Below are positions 36,419 through 44,031 of a DNA stretch of 64,000 nt, piece after piece (positions within the stretch are counted from its first letter, which is position 1; each line of letters opens with the position of its first letter). The stretch is from NCBI RefSeq assembly GCF_943373825.1, contig NZ_CALSBP010000002.1, positions 2,841,501-2,905,500 on the forward strand. Direction: 5' to 3'. The notes under the pieces were generated by a model, which had not been told where the DNA came from, made no database searches, and saw only the letters and a list, made by a program, of their open reading frames with translations. Origin of the DNA: Aquimarina spinulae (GTDB lineage Bacteria; Bacteroidota; Bacteroidia; Flavobacteriales; Flavobacteriaceae). Position numbers and translations under genes: made by a program.

Positions 36419-36640
36419 TCAGAAATGTAAATTAGGATGATTTCCTACTGCAGAATAATCTTCTCTTTTTGCAAAGTAATAGTGTCTTAATACCCTAAGG
36501 TTTTCCAAGTATCTTAAAATTTATTAGTTACCGTAATTACATTGAACATTGATGCTATTGTCAAGTTCTTCCCAAGAGAGATCTGTATTGTACCAGATCT
36601 ATACTGCCCAATTTTTAGCGATCGTTCTTTTTTAATATGG
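36419..36640 (-). pseudogene. decayed C-terminal gene remnant
   Basis: One minus-strand frame reads as protein across ~70 codons, interrupted by three stops (36596-36598 and the tandem stops 36524-36526 and 36521-36523). It gives KRTIAKNWAV, stop, IWYNTDLSWEELDNSINVQC, then a segment with LENLRVLRHYYFAKREDY, and SAVGNHPNLHF before a natural stop. The Trp/Tyr-rich, codon-biased composition in a single frame is unlike random intergenic DNA here. No start or N-terminus remains and I cannot name the family. Confidence 0.45.
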
Positions 36641-36761
36641 TTTCTTATAAATATCGATTTAATTTAAACTTCAGTTGTAAGTTATGATTAGTTAAAGAGA
36701 CTAATAGACATCGATAAAATGCTATTATAATCGATAAAATACACATTTTAACGTTAATTAT

Positions 36762-36792
36762 TTGTTAATAAGAAGTATTTTTCTGATTTTTG
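36762..36792 (+). promoter_or_regulatory. predicted promoter of the lipocalin-like lipoprotein gene
   Basis: TTG (36762-36764), a 20-base spacer and GATTTTTG (36785-36792, one mismatch to TAnnTTTG) match the Bacteroidota promoter layout. It lies 24 bases before the chosen ATG at 36817 and favours that start over the upstream one at 36802. Confidence 0.5.
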
Positions 36793-36816
36793 TAGCTGTA
36801 ATTGGAAATACAACAT

Positions 36817-37317
36817 ATGAAGAGACTTTTACCGGCTTATGCTACGTTTTTGGTCTTGACACTTTTTGGAATATATTCTTGCGGAAAAGGTGATTCTAAT
36901 GCTTCTAATATTATGATAGTTGGCATATGGCAATTGAAGCAAGAGTTTAGTAATGAAGAAGAGAATGCGCCATTAGAAGAATTCCCGCTTTCCTCTTGTG
37001 AAAAAATGACAACTCTGGAAGTGTTAAAGAATGGTAGATTTATTGAGAAAAATTATTATGATAATTTTGGAACAGGAGGAGAATGTATAAAGGATACTGA
37101 AGATACCCATGGGAGTTGGGAAAAAGAATCAGACGGTATTTTTTATTTTATGTATGATAAGAGCGAAATCTTACTATTTAATAAATCTTATGTGACTGTC
37201 AAAAATGGAGATCTGGTAGTTACCATTGAATATGATGACCCTGATTTAGGATATGAAACTACCCTTAAATTTATTTATTCAAAAAAATACCAGGAAACTA
37301 GTTACTTACCAAAGTAA
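36817..37317 (+). CDS. lipocalin-like lipoprotein
   Basis: A ~166-residue lipoprotein with lipobox IYSC (Cys ~22) and then a single beta-rich domain. GIWQLKQEF near the N-terminus and HGSWEKESDGIFYF later are typical of lipocalin_4-like flavobacterial lipoproteins. These bind small hydrophobic ligands or are of unknown role. Start chosen at MKRLLPAY. An intrinsic terminator begins at its stop codon. Confidence 0.7.
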   Translation: MKRLLPAYATFLVLTLFGIYSCGKGDSNASNIMIVGIWQLKQEFSNEEENAPLEEFPLSSCEKMTTLEVLKNGRFIEKNYYDNFGTGGECIKDTEDTHGSWEKESDGIFYFMYDKSEILLFNKSYVTVKNGDLVVTIEYDDPDLGYETTLKFIYSKKYQETSYLPK

Positions 37318-37347
37318 AAGAGCCCGTGTATTAAATACGGGCTCTTT
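37317..37347. terminator. strong terminator hairpin
   Basis: The perfect 11-base stem AAAGAGCCCGT / ACGGGCTCTTT with a 9-base loop ends the lipoprotein gene on the plus strand. Its A-rich left flank would also serve the minus-strand small-gene cassette that ends at 37353. Confidence 0.8.
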
Positions 37348-37352
37348 GTAGG

Positions 37353-37496
37353 CTAAAATTTCTGATGAGATTCTCGGGCGGCATTGGTTTTTTGTAAAGT
37401 TTCTAATGCCCATAAATAATGTTGTTGTGTTTCCTGAGTGACACCATGCTTACTTTTGTGAAGCATAAGGCGTTCATAAAGTTTTTTCTCTGTCAT
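37353..37496 (-). CDS. tiny two-helix protein A1 of the duplicated Xre cassette
   Basis: A 47-residue protein starting MTEKKLYERLM, with two predicted helices (~3-16 and ~20-36, the second QETQQHYLWALETLQK). It is a clear paralogue of the 50-residue protein at 43577-43729 (MTEKKLYERLM identical; GVTQE and QHY-x-WA-E-L shared). It is also more distantly related to the B-type protein beside it. Its neighbours are B1 upstream and a divergent Xre regulator, the same order as at the second locus. No signal, Cys pair or catalytic motif; function unknown. Conservation between loci makes it a real gene. Confidence 0.75.
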   Translation of the reverse strand: MTEKKLYERLMLHKSKHGVTQETQQHYLWALETLQKTNAARESHQKF

Positions 37497-37565
37497 ACAT
37501 ATTGATTTTGGTTAAAAACTATATTGATATTAGTATCTTTTATAGATCCATAGAAATGCACAGGC

Positions 37566-37715
37566 TTACGAACTTGAAAGCTCTGATGATGTTGTATCGG
37601 TGTTGTCAGGCTTAAGTGCTTCTAGCATAGCAATAAAATAGCTTTGTTCTTTTTTACAAAACTGATGCTCCTCTTGATAGGCTAACATATATTGATATAA
37701 CTCTTCTTGGGTCAT
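37566..37715 (-). CDS. tiny two-helix protein B1 of the duplicated Xre cassette
   Basis: A 49-residue protein starting MTQEELYQYMLAYQEEH, then KKEQSYFIAMLEALKPD and a Ser/Thr-rich tail. It matches the module that occurs twice in the 83-residue protein at 43755-44006 (T-x-EELY-x-YMLAYQ-x-EH, Q-S-x-FI, ALKPD). It lies 69 bases upstream of A1 on the same strand and faces the Xre gene at 37800 across an 84-base gap with an inverted repeat. Likely transcribed with A1. Unknown function; an antitoxin-like, anti-activator or adaptor peptide are possibilities only. Confidence 0.75.
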   Translation of the reverse strand: MTQEELYQYMLAYQEEHQFCKKEQSYFIAMLEALKPDNTDTTSSELSSS

Positions 37716-37748
37716 ACATAATCATCTGATGTAACAAATGTAATAAAA

Positions 37749-37766
37749 AATTACCGAACGGTAATT
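37749..37766. promoter_or_regulatory. operator-like inverted repeat of Xre cassette 1
   Basis: AATTACCG-AA-CGGTAATT is a perfect palindrome with 8-base arms in the divergent gap between B1 and the Xre gene. Its position suits autoregulation and control of both directions by the Xre protein. Confidence 0.6.
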
Positions 37767-37799
37767 GAATTTGTGTTTTATTAAGCTGAATTTTCCACT

Positions 37800-38024
37800 G
37801 TGGAAGAATATGACAAAAAAGAGCTACTTAATCTATTAGCTAAACGTGTAAAAGAATTGAGGTCAAGAAAAGATGTGACCCAAGAAGACGCGCTTAATGA
37901 TACCGGAATTCACTTTGGAAGAATTGAACAAGGTAAGCGAGATATTTCTTTTTCAACACTTTTTAAAATCTGTCAGTATTTTGAAATATCTCCAAAAGAT
38001 TTCTTCACAAAAGACTTTGACTAA
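37800..38024 (+). CDS. Xre-family HTH regulator of cassette 1
   Basis: A 74-residue single-domain Cro/C1-type DNA-binding protein (GTG start). Helices cover ~8-70: LAKRVKELRSRKDVTQEDAL, then GIHFGRIEQGKRDISFSTLF and ICQYFEISPKDFF. There is no sensor domain. It is divergent from the tiny genes A1/B1 with a perfect inverted repeat between them. The equivalent regulator of the second cassette (44133-44357) has the same size but only moderate similarity. Confidence 0.82.
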   Translation: MEEYDKKELLNLLAKRVKELRSRKDVTQEDALNDTGIHFGRIEQGKRDISFSTLFKICQYFEISPKDFFTKDFD

Positions 38025-38232
38025 GTTTTTATGATTTAAATTTTCTTAAGTTTTATAAACAAAACTCGTATTTATTTTTTAAAGTACTAGTATATATCCT
38101 TGTATCACTACTTTATATGATTTTAAAAATAAGTAGTTCGCATTCTTGCAAGAATTTTGCTCTTATAGAAAGCCTAAAACCAATTTAGCCTACCTTATTT
38201 TCTTTAATTAATTGTGAAGTGTGAAATTTTTA

Positions 38233-38250
38233 TTAAACGATATCGTCTAA
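38233..38250. promoter_or_regulatory. TetR operator copy 1
   Basis: TTAAACGATATCGTCTAA is an 18-base near-perfect palindrome (one mismatched pair). It repeats at 38278-38295 with 15 of 18 identical bases; the two copies are 45 bases apart and flank a TATATTTG -7 box (38265-38272). This is the expected layout for tight autorepression by the downstream TetR protein. Confidence 0.7.
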
Positions 38251-38277
38251 TAAAAATTTTGTTATATATTTGTTTTT

Positions 38278-38295
38278 CTAAACGAAACCGTCTAA
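38278..38295. promoter_or_regulatory. TetR operator copy 2
   Basis: CTAAACGAAACCGTCTAA ends 2 bases before the TetR ATG at 38298 and matches copy 1 at 15 of 18 positions. Because the operator occupies the upstream extension of the open frame, it supports the ATG at 38298 as the true start. Confidence 0.7.
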
Positions 38296-38297
38296 TA

Positions 38298-38849
38298 ATG
38301 CCAAAGGTAATAGCACAAAAGAATGATTGGATAAAATTGGGATACAAACTCTTTTCTGAACAGGGAATTTCTGGTATTGTCATAGAAAAGATTGCCAAAA
38401 AGTTAGAATGTAACAAATCAAGCTTTTATTGGCATTTTAAATCCAAGAAGAAATTTATCGGTGAGCTTATAAATTTTTGGATCACTTCAGAAACAGACCA
38501 AATTATACAGCAGATCGAAAAAGCAAAATCTTCGGAAGAAAAAATTGAACAGTTTTTGAAAATCACTTTTAAGAATGACCCTTATTTAGAATTCATTTTT
38601 TTCTTAAAACGCTATGCCATAAAGAATAAAGAAGTTCAAGCTATCATAGATGAAATTGATACTAGAAGATTAGAATTTACAACTCAGTTGTTCCAGGAAA
38701 TCGGATATTCTAAGAAAGATGCTGCTATAAAAGCGAGTATTTTTTATAAATACTTAATTGGATATCATGAAATGATAAAAAACAAAAAACAATCCAAAAA
38801 TTACCTTATAGAAGTAAAAAAGGAATTAAAACACTTTATAGCAATATGA
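38298..38849 (+). CDS. TetR/AcrR-family regulator
   Basis: A 183-residue TetR protein. The N-terminal HTH reads LFSEQGISGIVIEKIAKKLE and then CNKSSFYWHFKSKKKFI. The C-terminal ligand domain is helical and specific to this branch. Two operator-like palindromes flank its -7 box. It overlaps the next gene by 4 bases (ATGA), and three small membrane-protein genes follow in overlapping order, so it very likely represses this four-gene operon. The inducing ligand is unknown. Confidence 0.9.
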   Translation: MPKVIAQKNDWIKLGYKLFSEQGISGIVIEKIAKKLECNKSSFYWHFKSKKKFIGELINFWITSETDQIIQQIEKAKSSEEKIEQFLKITFKNDPYLEFIFFLKRYAIKNKEVQAIIDEIDTRRLEFTTQLFQEIGYSKKDAAIKASIFYKYLIGYHEMIKNKKQSKNYLIEVKKELKHFIAI

Positions 38850-39277
38850 AAATAATACACGGGAAAATATTAATATTCTTTGGGATTATTCACTCACTAT
38901 TAGGAGTTTCACCATGGGCGTTTTGGAAACAGTTTGCAGGATTTACAGGCAAATTCTTTTTCAAAATAAGTGAGGGGCTTTTTGAATTTCCTTTACTTGA
39001 TGGACAAATGAATTATGAAAATTTCGCAGCGTTTTGGTTTTTCTATTTTGGGCTTTCACTTATCCCTATTGGGATTCTAGTAAACCATGTAGAGAAAACG
39101 AATGGGAAAATTCCTAAAAACTTCATGTGGATATATCTAATAATCGTGGGTATTGGGGTGTACATGATTCCTTTTTCTGGCATGACTTTCTTAATGTTAC
39201 CACATGCAATTTATATGCTCTACGATAGTAATAAAATACATAATACATCAAATATACAACCAAATGAAGAAAAATAA
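38846..39277 (+). CDS. small four-helix membrane protein (DUF6463-like)
   Basis: A 143-residue inner-membrane protein with four hydrophobic helices. GKILIFFGIIHSLLGVSPW at the start and a late GMTFLMLPHAIYML resemble DUF6463-type proteins. It is translationally coupled to the TetR gene (4-base overlap) and overlaps the next gene by 14 bases. Function unknown; TetR-controlled small membrane proteins often deal with toxic compounds, but that is inference. Confidence 0.75.
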   Translation: MKIIHGKILIFFGIIHSLLGVSPWAFWKQFAGFTGKFFFKISEGLFEFPLLDGQMNYENFAAFWFFYFGLSLIPIGILVNHVEKTNGKIPKNFMWIYLIIVGIGVYMIPFSGMTFLMLPHAIYMLYDSNKIHNTSNIQPNEEK

Positions 39278-39653
39278 ATACTGGATAATTGCAGGAGTAA
39301 TTAACATTTTTACTGCAATCCTGCATTTAATTGGAGGTCAATTAGATTTAATTAATCCTTTGATGGAAAGTAGCATTGCTCTTCAAATAAAAACTGAATT
39401 ATTAGGGGTTTGGCATATGGTTACTATCATGTTATTTGTTTCTTCAATATTTTATTTCAAATATGGCTTTAACACAAGAAAAAAAGCAGACATAGCATTA
39501 GTTTCTTTCATAAGCTATTTATACATCGCTTTCTCATTCGCTTTTATCTTTTCAAGTGTATATAAATCAATACTAGCGCCTCAATGGATTTTACTTCTTC
39601 CTATTGGGATATTAGGAATCATTGGCGTTAAAAAATCGAAGACTAATGCTTAA
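39264..39653 (+). CDS. small four-helix membrane protein 2
   Basis: A 129-residue protein with four predicted helices (KYWIIAGVINIFTAILHLIG; WHMVTIMLFVSSIFYF; ISYLYIAFSFAFIFS; WILLLPIGILGIIGV). It is built like its two neighbours in the operon and may be a distant paralogue, sharing an early helix of the pattern G-x-I-N-I-x-x-x-x-x-H. Start set at MKKNKYWII because the upstream extension lies within the preceding gene. Overlaps both neighbours. Confidence 0.75.
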   Translation: MKKNKYWIIAGVINIFTAILHLIGGQLDLINPLMESSIALQIKTELLGVWHMVTIMLFVSSIFYFKYGFNTRKKADIALVSFISYLYIAFSFAFIFSSVYKSILAPQWILLLPIGILGIIGVKKSKTNA

Positions 39654-40059
39654 AATCGGTGGATACATAAATATATTAATTGGCATAGGCCATTTAATCG
39701 GACTCATTTGGCCAGAACAAATGTTTGAAAAAACTGGTGTGCTAGAAGAAATGAAAACACTGGCACAAATCCATTTTACTCTTCCATACCTGTTAACTGT
39801 TTTTGTTGCGTTAATCTTTTTAATTTTTGGATTTTATGGACTTTCGGCAAGCGAAAAAATTAAAAAGCTTCCTTTCTTAAAATTTGGGATCTATACAATT
39901 GCTTTTATATATCTTTTTCGTGGGATTGCAGAACAATTGTATACTATAAATCAACAGACCACTACAACATCAGAAACTATTCAATCTGTAGTAGCAGTAA
40001 TTATTGGTTTACTATTCCTAATAGGTGGTTTAAGAAAATGGAAATTTAAAATAAAATAG
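39646..40059 (+). CDS. small four-helix membrane protein 3
   Basis: A 137-residue protein starting MLKIGGYINILIGIGHLIGL, the same opening pattern as the previous gene. Four helices are predicted, with the short positively charged end RKWKFKIK. Start chosen at the ATG overlapping the previous stop by 8 bases. Last gene of the TetR-controlled operon; the next gene is convergent. No family I can name with certainty. Confidence 0.75.
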   Translation: MLKIGGYINILIGIGHLIGLIWPEQMFEKTGVLEEMKTLAQIHFTLPYLLTVFVALIFLIFGFYGLSASEKIKKLPFLKFGIYTIAFIYLFRGIAEQLYTINQQTTTTSETIQSVVAVIIGLLFLIGGLRKWKFKIK

Positions 40060-40089
40060 AGAACGACTTATCATACACAGCGTTCGTAT

Positions 40090-40425
40090 TTATTGCTTAG
40101 CATCTTTAGGTTTTAATGATTTTGCATAGGTATAACTATCATTAAGATAGGAGGAAAGTGACTCAAAATCTTCCATCAGTTTTTTGGGAACTAATACATA
40201 TCCTTTCATCACTGCGCCATAGGATTTGAAAACCGTGGTTTGATGTTCTTGCATAAATAGTGTTCCCTGTTCTTTAGGAAGCCGAAGACCTATTTCACCT
40301 GCTTTATTTAATTGCGAAAACATGTGGCCATTAACAGATGTATAAGGCATTGTTTTTCCTTTTCTATCGAAATTTGGATTGGAAGCTATAAGCTTGTCAT
40401 AAAATGCTAATCGTTCTTCCCACAT
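40090..40425 (-). CDS. TfoX/Sxy N-terminal-like small protein
   Basis: A 111-residue soluble protein. The core (VNGHMFSQLNKAGEIGLRLP, then FKSYGAVMKGYVLVPKKLM) resembles the TfoX/Sxy N-terminal fold found in many Bacteroidota as a stand-alone domain. It need not be linked to competence. It lacks the C-terminal helical domain of full Sxy. It is encoded 62 bases downstream of the DNA alkylation repair gene on the same strand. Confidence 0.55.
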   Translation of the reverse strand: MWEERLAFYDKLIASNPNFDRKGKTMPYTSVNGHMFSQLNKAGEIGLRLPKEQGTLFMQEHQTTVFKSYGAVMKGYVLVPKKLMEDFESLSSYLNDSYTYAKSLKPKDAKQ

Positions 40426-40487
40426 ATCACTTCATTTTAAGAATTGCAAAATGTTACCCTATGTAAAAATACTAAAGAAAATTCTAT

Positions 40488-41594
40488 TTAATTGATAAGT
40501 TCAAAATCGTATTTTTCAAACTCATTTCCATTAATAATAATAGATAATTGATGTAATCCGGTATGAAATTTTCTAGTGGTAATTATTTTAAAAGACTGCT
40601 TTCTGTTAATAATCGTTATGGATTTCTCGGGATATATTTTTTCACTTATTTTAAACACTTTTTTAGACAAGCTTCCGTTGGCTTTCTGATAATAAAGCCC
40701 GTATTCTAAACGTAATTTAGAGGCAGAATTACTGGTGTTATTAAGTTGAAAAGCGAATTCTAATACATCTCCAATCTTAACTTTTGGTGTAAGTATCTGT
40801 AGCGTATCAATTTTGATATGTTGAATATTACCAAAACCAAACAACTTCATGATTTCTGTATTTCCCTGTTTTAAAAGGGTTCTACACCCATGTTTTACTA
40901 ACCAATCGGTTTCTTTTGTTTTTTTGTACCATTCTTTTGCGAGGCCAATAACAATATCGGGATTGTCCTTTGCAATATCGTTTAGATTATTGGCGACACT
41001 TCGTCGTACAGATTCTGAGGTGTCATTTTTTAAATGTTCGAGAATAGGAAGAATCGATGTTGGGTCGGTTTTTAAGAAAGGAAGCGCCATAGCCCAGGGT
41101 AAACGAGGTCTGCAACCTTCAGATGATAATCTTCTTACCATGGGGTGTTTATGTTTTGACCATTTCTTCATTTGTAACACTCCTTTTTTTGGGTTTTTTA
41201 TGAGAAAAGGGCGAATAGCAAATTCACAACTTGTGAATTGAGTAATTTTTTCGATTGCGAGCATAGAAGTATCATAATGATCCATCCCATAACACTCTAC
41301 AAAATCCGGCAGAAACATATACTCTAAACTGTTCTCTTTAATTCCTTCTTTTTGAAGCTGTTTGATAACTTGTAATAGAACATCTATGTTTTTGGTATAA
41401 TCATGTGATAAATGATGTTGCAATGTGATGGTAATATGACGCATTCGCTGCTTCAATTCTCTATTAGACCATTCGTCATCAAAAATTTGCTTAAAAAAAG
41501 ATGAGGTATCAAAATCAGGGACAATTTTTTGAAAAGCCCCTGTGAATTTTTCAAAAAACTCCTGTGTATAAATATGTTTCAATAATTCTGCCAT
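40488..41594 (-). CDS. DNA alkylation repair protein (AlkD-like HEAT repeats)
   Basis: A ~368-residue all-helical HEAT-repeat protein. MRHITITLQHHLSH and HPMVRRLSSEGCRPRLPWAM are typical of the bacterial AlkD/AlkC superfamily; the latter is close to AlkC-type signatures. A C-terminal ~100-residue beta-rich extension (ILTPKVKIGDVLEFAFQLNN) looks like an Ig-type domain, as in longer AlkC-like proteins. Members excise alkylated bases. Start chosen at MAELLKH. Cytoplasmic. Confidence 0.82.
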   Translation of the reverse strand: MAELLKHIYTQEFFEKFTGAFQKIVPDFDTSSFFKQIFDDEWSNRELKQRMRHITITLQHHLSHDYTKNIDVLLQVIKQLQKEGIKENSLEYMFLPDFVECYGMDHYDTSMLAIEKITQFTSCEFAIRPFLIKNPKKGVLQMKKWSKHKHPMVRRLSSEGCRPRLPWAMALPFLKTDPTSILPILEHLKNDTSESVRRSVANNLNDIAKDNPDIVIGLAKEWYKKTKETDWLVKHGCRTLLKQGNTEIMKLFGFGNIQHIKIDTLQILTPKVKIGDVLEFAFQLNNTSNSASKLRLEYGLYYQKANGSLSKKVFKISEKIYPEKSITIINRKQSFKIITTRKFHTGLHQLSIIINGNEFEKYDFELIN

Positions 41595-41788
41595 TGTAAA
41601 TAGTGGATTAATTTGAAACAAAATTAAAACAGGGTAGTGACAACTGTATGTCAGCTATGTTGAGTTATTGGTGTTAGTAATATAGGTAGAGTATATTATC
41701 AATACCGGAAAACAGGGTAGTGCATAGTGTAAAAATGCAAAATCTTTGCATCATATTTTTTTGAATGATATGTTATTTTATAAAAAAG

Positions 41789-43462
41789 ATGAAAAATTTA
41801 AAACTACTTGTTGTACTACTTATGGGGATTATTGTTATTTCATGCTCTAGTGATGATGACACTACAGAAACTACCATTGTTATAAAAGATTTTAAAGTCT
41901 CTATAGACGAGAATCCTGTTGCAGGGCTAGAATTGGGAGTTATAGAAGCTACAACCAACCAGGGGACTTTAATGTATACAATCAAAACAGAAGAACCATC
42001 AGGTGCTTTTGTTATAGATGCTAAATCCGGAAAACTTACCGTAAAAGACGCTACATTATTTGATTTTGAAACCAGGACAAGCCTTACCGCAATAGTACAG
42101 GTAAAAAACGGGGGTCTAAGTAAAGAAGCTAAGGTAACCATAGCGTTGAATGATGTGAATGATGCTGCTATTACAATAAAAGGTTTTGAAGCTACTATAG
42201 ATGAAAACCCTACTGCCAATCAGGATCTTGGCACTATAGAAGCCACTACCGATCAGGGAGAATTAACATATAGTCTTATAGCCGAAGAACCATCCGGAGC
42301 TTTTACTATAGATACTACAGGCAAACTTACGGTAAAAGATGCCACATTATTTGATTATGAAACCAGAACAACACTTACTGCAAGAGTACAGATCAAAAAT
42401 GGAGAGCAGAGTAAAGAAGCTAAGGTAACAGTAATGTTAAACGATGTTATAGAAAGTGAGAATATTATATTTCCTGATATTAACTTTAAGAATGCATTAC
42501 TAGCACATATCGATCCTATAATAGACACCAATACAGATGGAGAAATATCTATAGAAGAAGCTCTAGTTGTTGAAAAAATAGATGTTAGTAAGAAAAAAAT
42601 ATCAAACCTTTCAGGGATTGAATATTTTGGTGTATTGACTTATCTGGATTGTAGTATAAATCAACTTACTAGTTTAGATATAAGTAAAAATACAGAGTTG
42701 ACCTATCTGGATTGTAGTGGTGATGGCCTAACTAGCTTAGACATGAGTAAAACTCCTAAGTTGACCCATCTGGATTGTGCTGGAAATCAACTTACTAGTT
42801 TAGATGTGAGTAAAAATACTAAGTTGATCAATCTACTAAGTGCTTTTAATCAACTTACTAGCTTAGACGTAAGTAAAAATCCTGCATTGACCAGGTTAGA
42901 CTGTTATGGAAATAAACTTACTAGCTTAGATGTAAGTAAGAGTCCTGCATTGACCAGATTAAGCTGTTATGAAAATAAACTTACTAGTTTAAATGTAAGT
43001 AAAAATCCTGCATTGACCAGATTAAGTTGTTTTAGAAATCAGCTTACTAGCTTAGATGTAAGTAAGAGTCCTGCATTGACCAAATTAAGCTGTTTTGAAA
43101 ATCAACTTACTAGCTTAGATATAAGTAAAAATATTGCGTTAGTCAATTTGAAGTGTTATTATAATCAACTCACTAGCTTAGACGTAAGTAAAAATCCTGC
43201 ATTGACCATATTAAATTGTTATAAAAATCAACTTACTAGTTTAGATATAAGTAAAAACCCTGCATTAACCGAATTTTATTGTTATTATAATCAACTCACT
43301 TTTCTAAATATGAAGAATGGAAAGAATGATATTCTTACACAGGTAATTACACACGATAATCCTTTTCTTACTTGTATACAAGTAGACGATCCCGATGCAG
43401 AATATCTATGGAAGTGGAATATAGATGATACAGCTAGTTATGCTAGTGATTGTACACGCTAG
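41789..43462 (+). CDS. cadherin-like and leucine-rich-repeat surface lipoprotein
   Basis: A 557-residue lipoprotein. The signal ends in VISC (Cys19) followed by SSDDD, which in Bacteroidota favours surface export. Two cadherin-like domains (~33-125 and ~130-225) share IDENP, TYxI/SL, KLTVKDATLFD and a final LNDV. An EF-hand-like calcium loop DTNTDGEISIEEA lies at ~246-258. About eleven 21-residue leucine-rich repeats (NQLTSLDVSKNPALTRLSCY) occupy ~286-505, and the C-terminal cap has one Cys pair. No T9SS tail. Probably an adhesion or binding protein. Confidence 0.85.
   Translation: MKNLKLLVVLLMGIIVISCSSDDDTTETTIVIKDFKVSIDENPVAGLELGVIEATTNQGTLMYTIKTEEPSGAFVIDAKSGKLTVKDATLFDFETRTSLTAIVQVKNGGLSKEAKVTIALNDVNDAAITIKGFEATIDENPTANQDLGTIEATTDQGELTYSLIAEEPSGAFTIDTTGKLTVKDATLFDYETRTTLTARVQIKNGEQSKEAKVTVMLNDVIESENIIFPDINFKNALLAHIDPIIDTNTDGEISIEEALVVEKIDVSKKKISNLSGIEYFGVLTYLDCSINQLTSLDISKNTELTYLDCSGDGLTSLDMSKTPKLTHLDCAGNQLTSLDVSKNTKLINLLSAFNQLTSLDVSKNPALTRLDCYGNKLTSLDVSKSPALTRLSCYENKLTSLNVSKNPALTRLSCFRNQLTSLDVSKSPALTKLSCFENQLTSLDISKNIALVNLKCYYNQLTSLDVSKNPALTILNCYKNQLTSLDISKNPALTEFYCYYNQLTFLNMKNGKNDILTQVITHDNPFLTCIQVDDPDAEYLWKWNIDDTASYASDCTR
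42644..43306 (+). repeat. 63-bp tandem repeat array (LRR coding)
   Basis: About eleven direct copies of a 63-base unit encode 21-residue leucine-rich repeats. Copies in the second half are very similar in DNA (CTTACTAGCTTAGATGTAAG recurs almost exactly), which suggests recent expansion and possible length variation between strains. Confidence 0.85.
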
Positions 43463-43485
43463 AATTACATTTGGAATTAAATAAT

Positions 43486-43514
43486 GTACTTGATTTTTTA
43501 TAAAAATCAAGTAC
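43486..43514. terminator. terminator hairpin after the LRR lipoprotein gene
   Basis: The inverted repeat GTACTTGATTTTTTA / TAAAAATCAAGTAC lies 24 bases after the lipoprotein stop. The U/A-rich loop suits an intrinsic terminator. Confidence 0.6.
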
Positions 43515-43540
43515 TATTAAATTCTCTTTTTGATGAGGTA

Positions 43541-43581
43541 TTTAACATCTTTCGTGAAAATGATTTATGAAAGATGTTAAA
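43541..43581 (-). terminator. hairpin at the 3' end of the second tiny-gene cassette
   Basis: The perfect 13-base stem TTTAACATCTTTC / GAAAGATGTTAAA has a 15-base loop and overlaps the stop codon of the A2 gene (43577-43579). It would end the minus-strand transcript of cassette 2. Confidence 0.55.
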
Positions 43582-43729
43582 CTCCTTCTTCTGGGTTATT
43601 ACCATTAACTGTAAGTTGCCTTTGCTTAAGTAATTCTACAGCCCACTTATAATGTTGTAACATTTCCTGGGTTACACCATATTTTTTTTTGTAACGCATT
43701 AACCGCTCGTATAATTTTTTCTCTGTCAT
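43577..43729 (-). CDS. tiny two-helix protein A2 of the duplicated Xre cassette
   Basis: A 50-residue basic protein: MTEKKLYERLMRYKKKYG, then VTQEMLQHYKWAVELLKQR and a short polar tail. It is the paralogue of A1 at 37353-37496; the first 11 residues and the TQE-x-x-QHY-x-WA core are identical or nearly so. It lies 25 bases downstream of B2. The same gene order and divergent Xre regulator occur at both loci. No known family; the protein is too small for an enzyme and lacks a signal peptide. Confidence 0.75.
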   Translation of the reverse strand: MTEKKLYERLMRYKKKYGVTQEMLQHYKWAVELLKQRQLTVNGNNPEEGV

Positions 43730-43754
43730 GACTATTGATTTTTAATTTATATTT

Positions 43755-44006
43755 TCATATTTCTTCTTCTTTTGAATTGCTATCTGGTTTTAAGGTTTTT
43801 AATATTTTAATAAAATTGCTTTGGTCTTTTTCGCTAAACAAATGTTCTTTTTGATATGCTAACATATAGTGATATAATTCTTCTTTTAGATTGCTATCTG
43901 GTTTTAAAGTTTTTAATAATGCAATAAAATTGCTTTGGTCTTTTTCACTAAATAGATGTTCTTTTTGGTACGCCAACATATAGTGATATAACTCTTCTTT
44001 GGTCAT
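43755..44006 (-). CDS. small protein B2 with tandemly duplicated two-helix module
   Basis: An 83-residue protein made of two near-identical 38-residue modules (KEELYHYMLAYQKEH, FSEKDQSNFI, LKTLKPDSN). Over 37 aligned residues only two differ, whereas about eight nucleotide differences between the copies are silent (for example TTG/CTA for Leu and TAT/TAC for Tyr). The protein is therefore under purifying selection. Each module matches the single-module B1 protein at 37566-37715. It faces the Xre regulator at 44133 across a palindrome-containing gap. Unknown function. Confidence 0.85.
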   Translation of the reverse strand: MTKEELYHYMLAYQKEHLFSEKDQSNFIALLKTLKPDSNLKEELYHYMLAYQKEHLFSEKDQSNFIKILKTLKPDSNSKEEEI

Positions 44007-44031
44007 AACTTGAGGTATCTTTTTATTTTAT

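Noticed and set aside
42644..43306. Tandem repeats considered as a CRISPR array
   Set aside because: The 63-base units have no variable spacers and encode leucine-rich repeats in frame within a lipoprotein gene.
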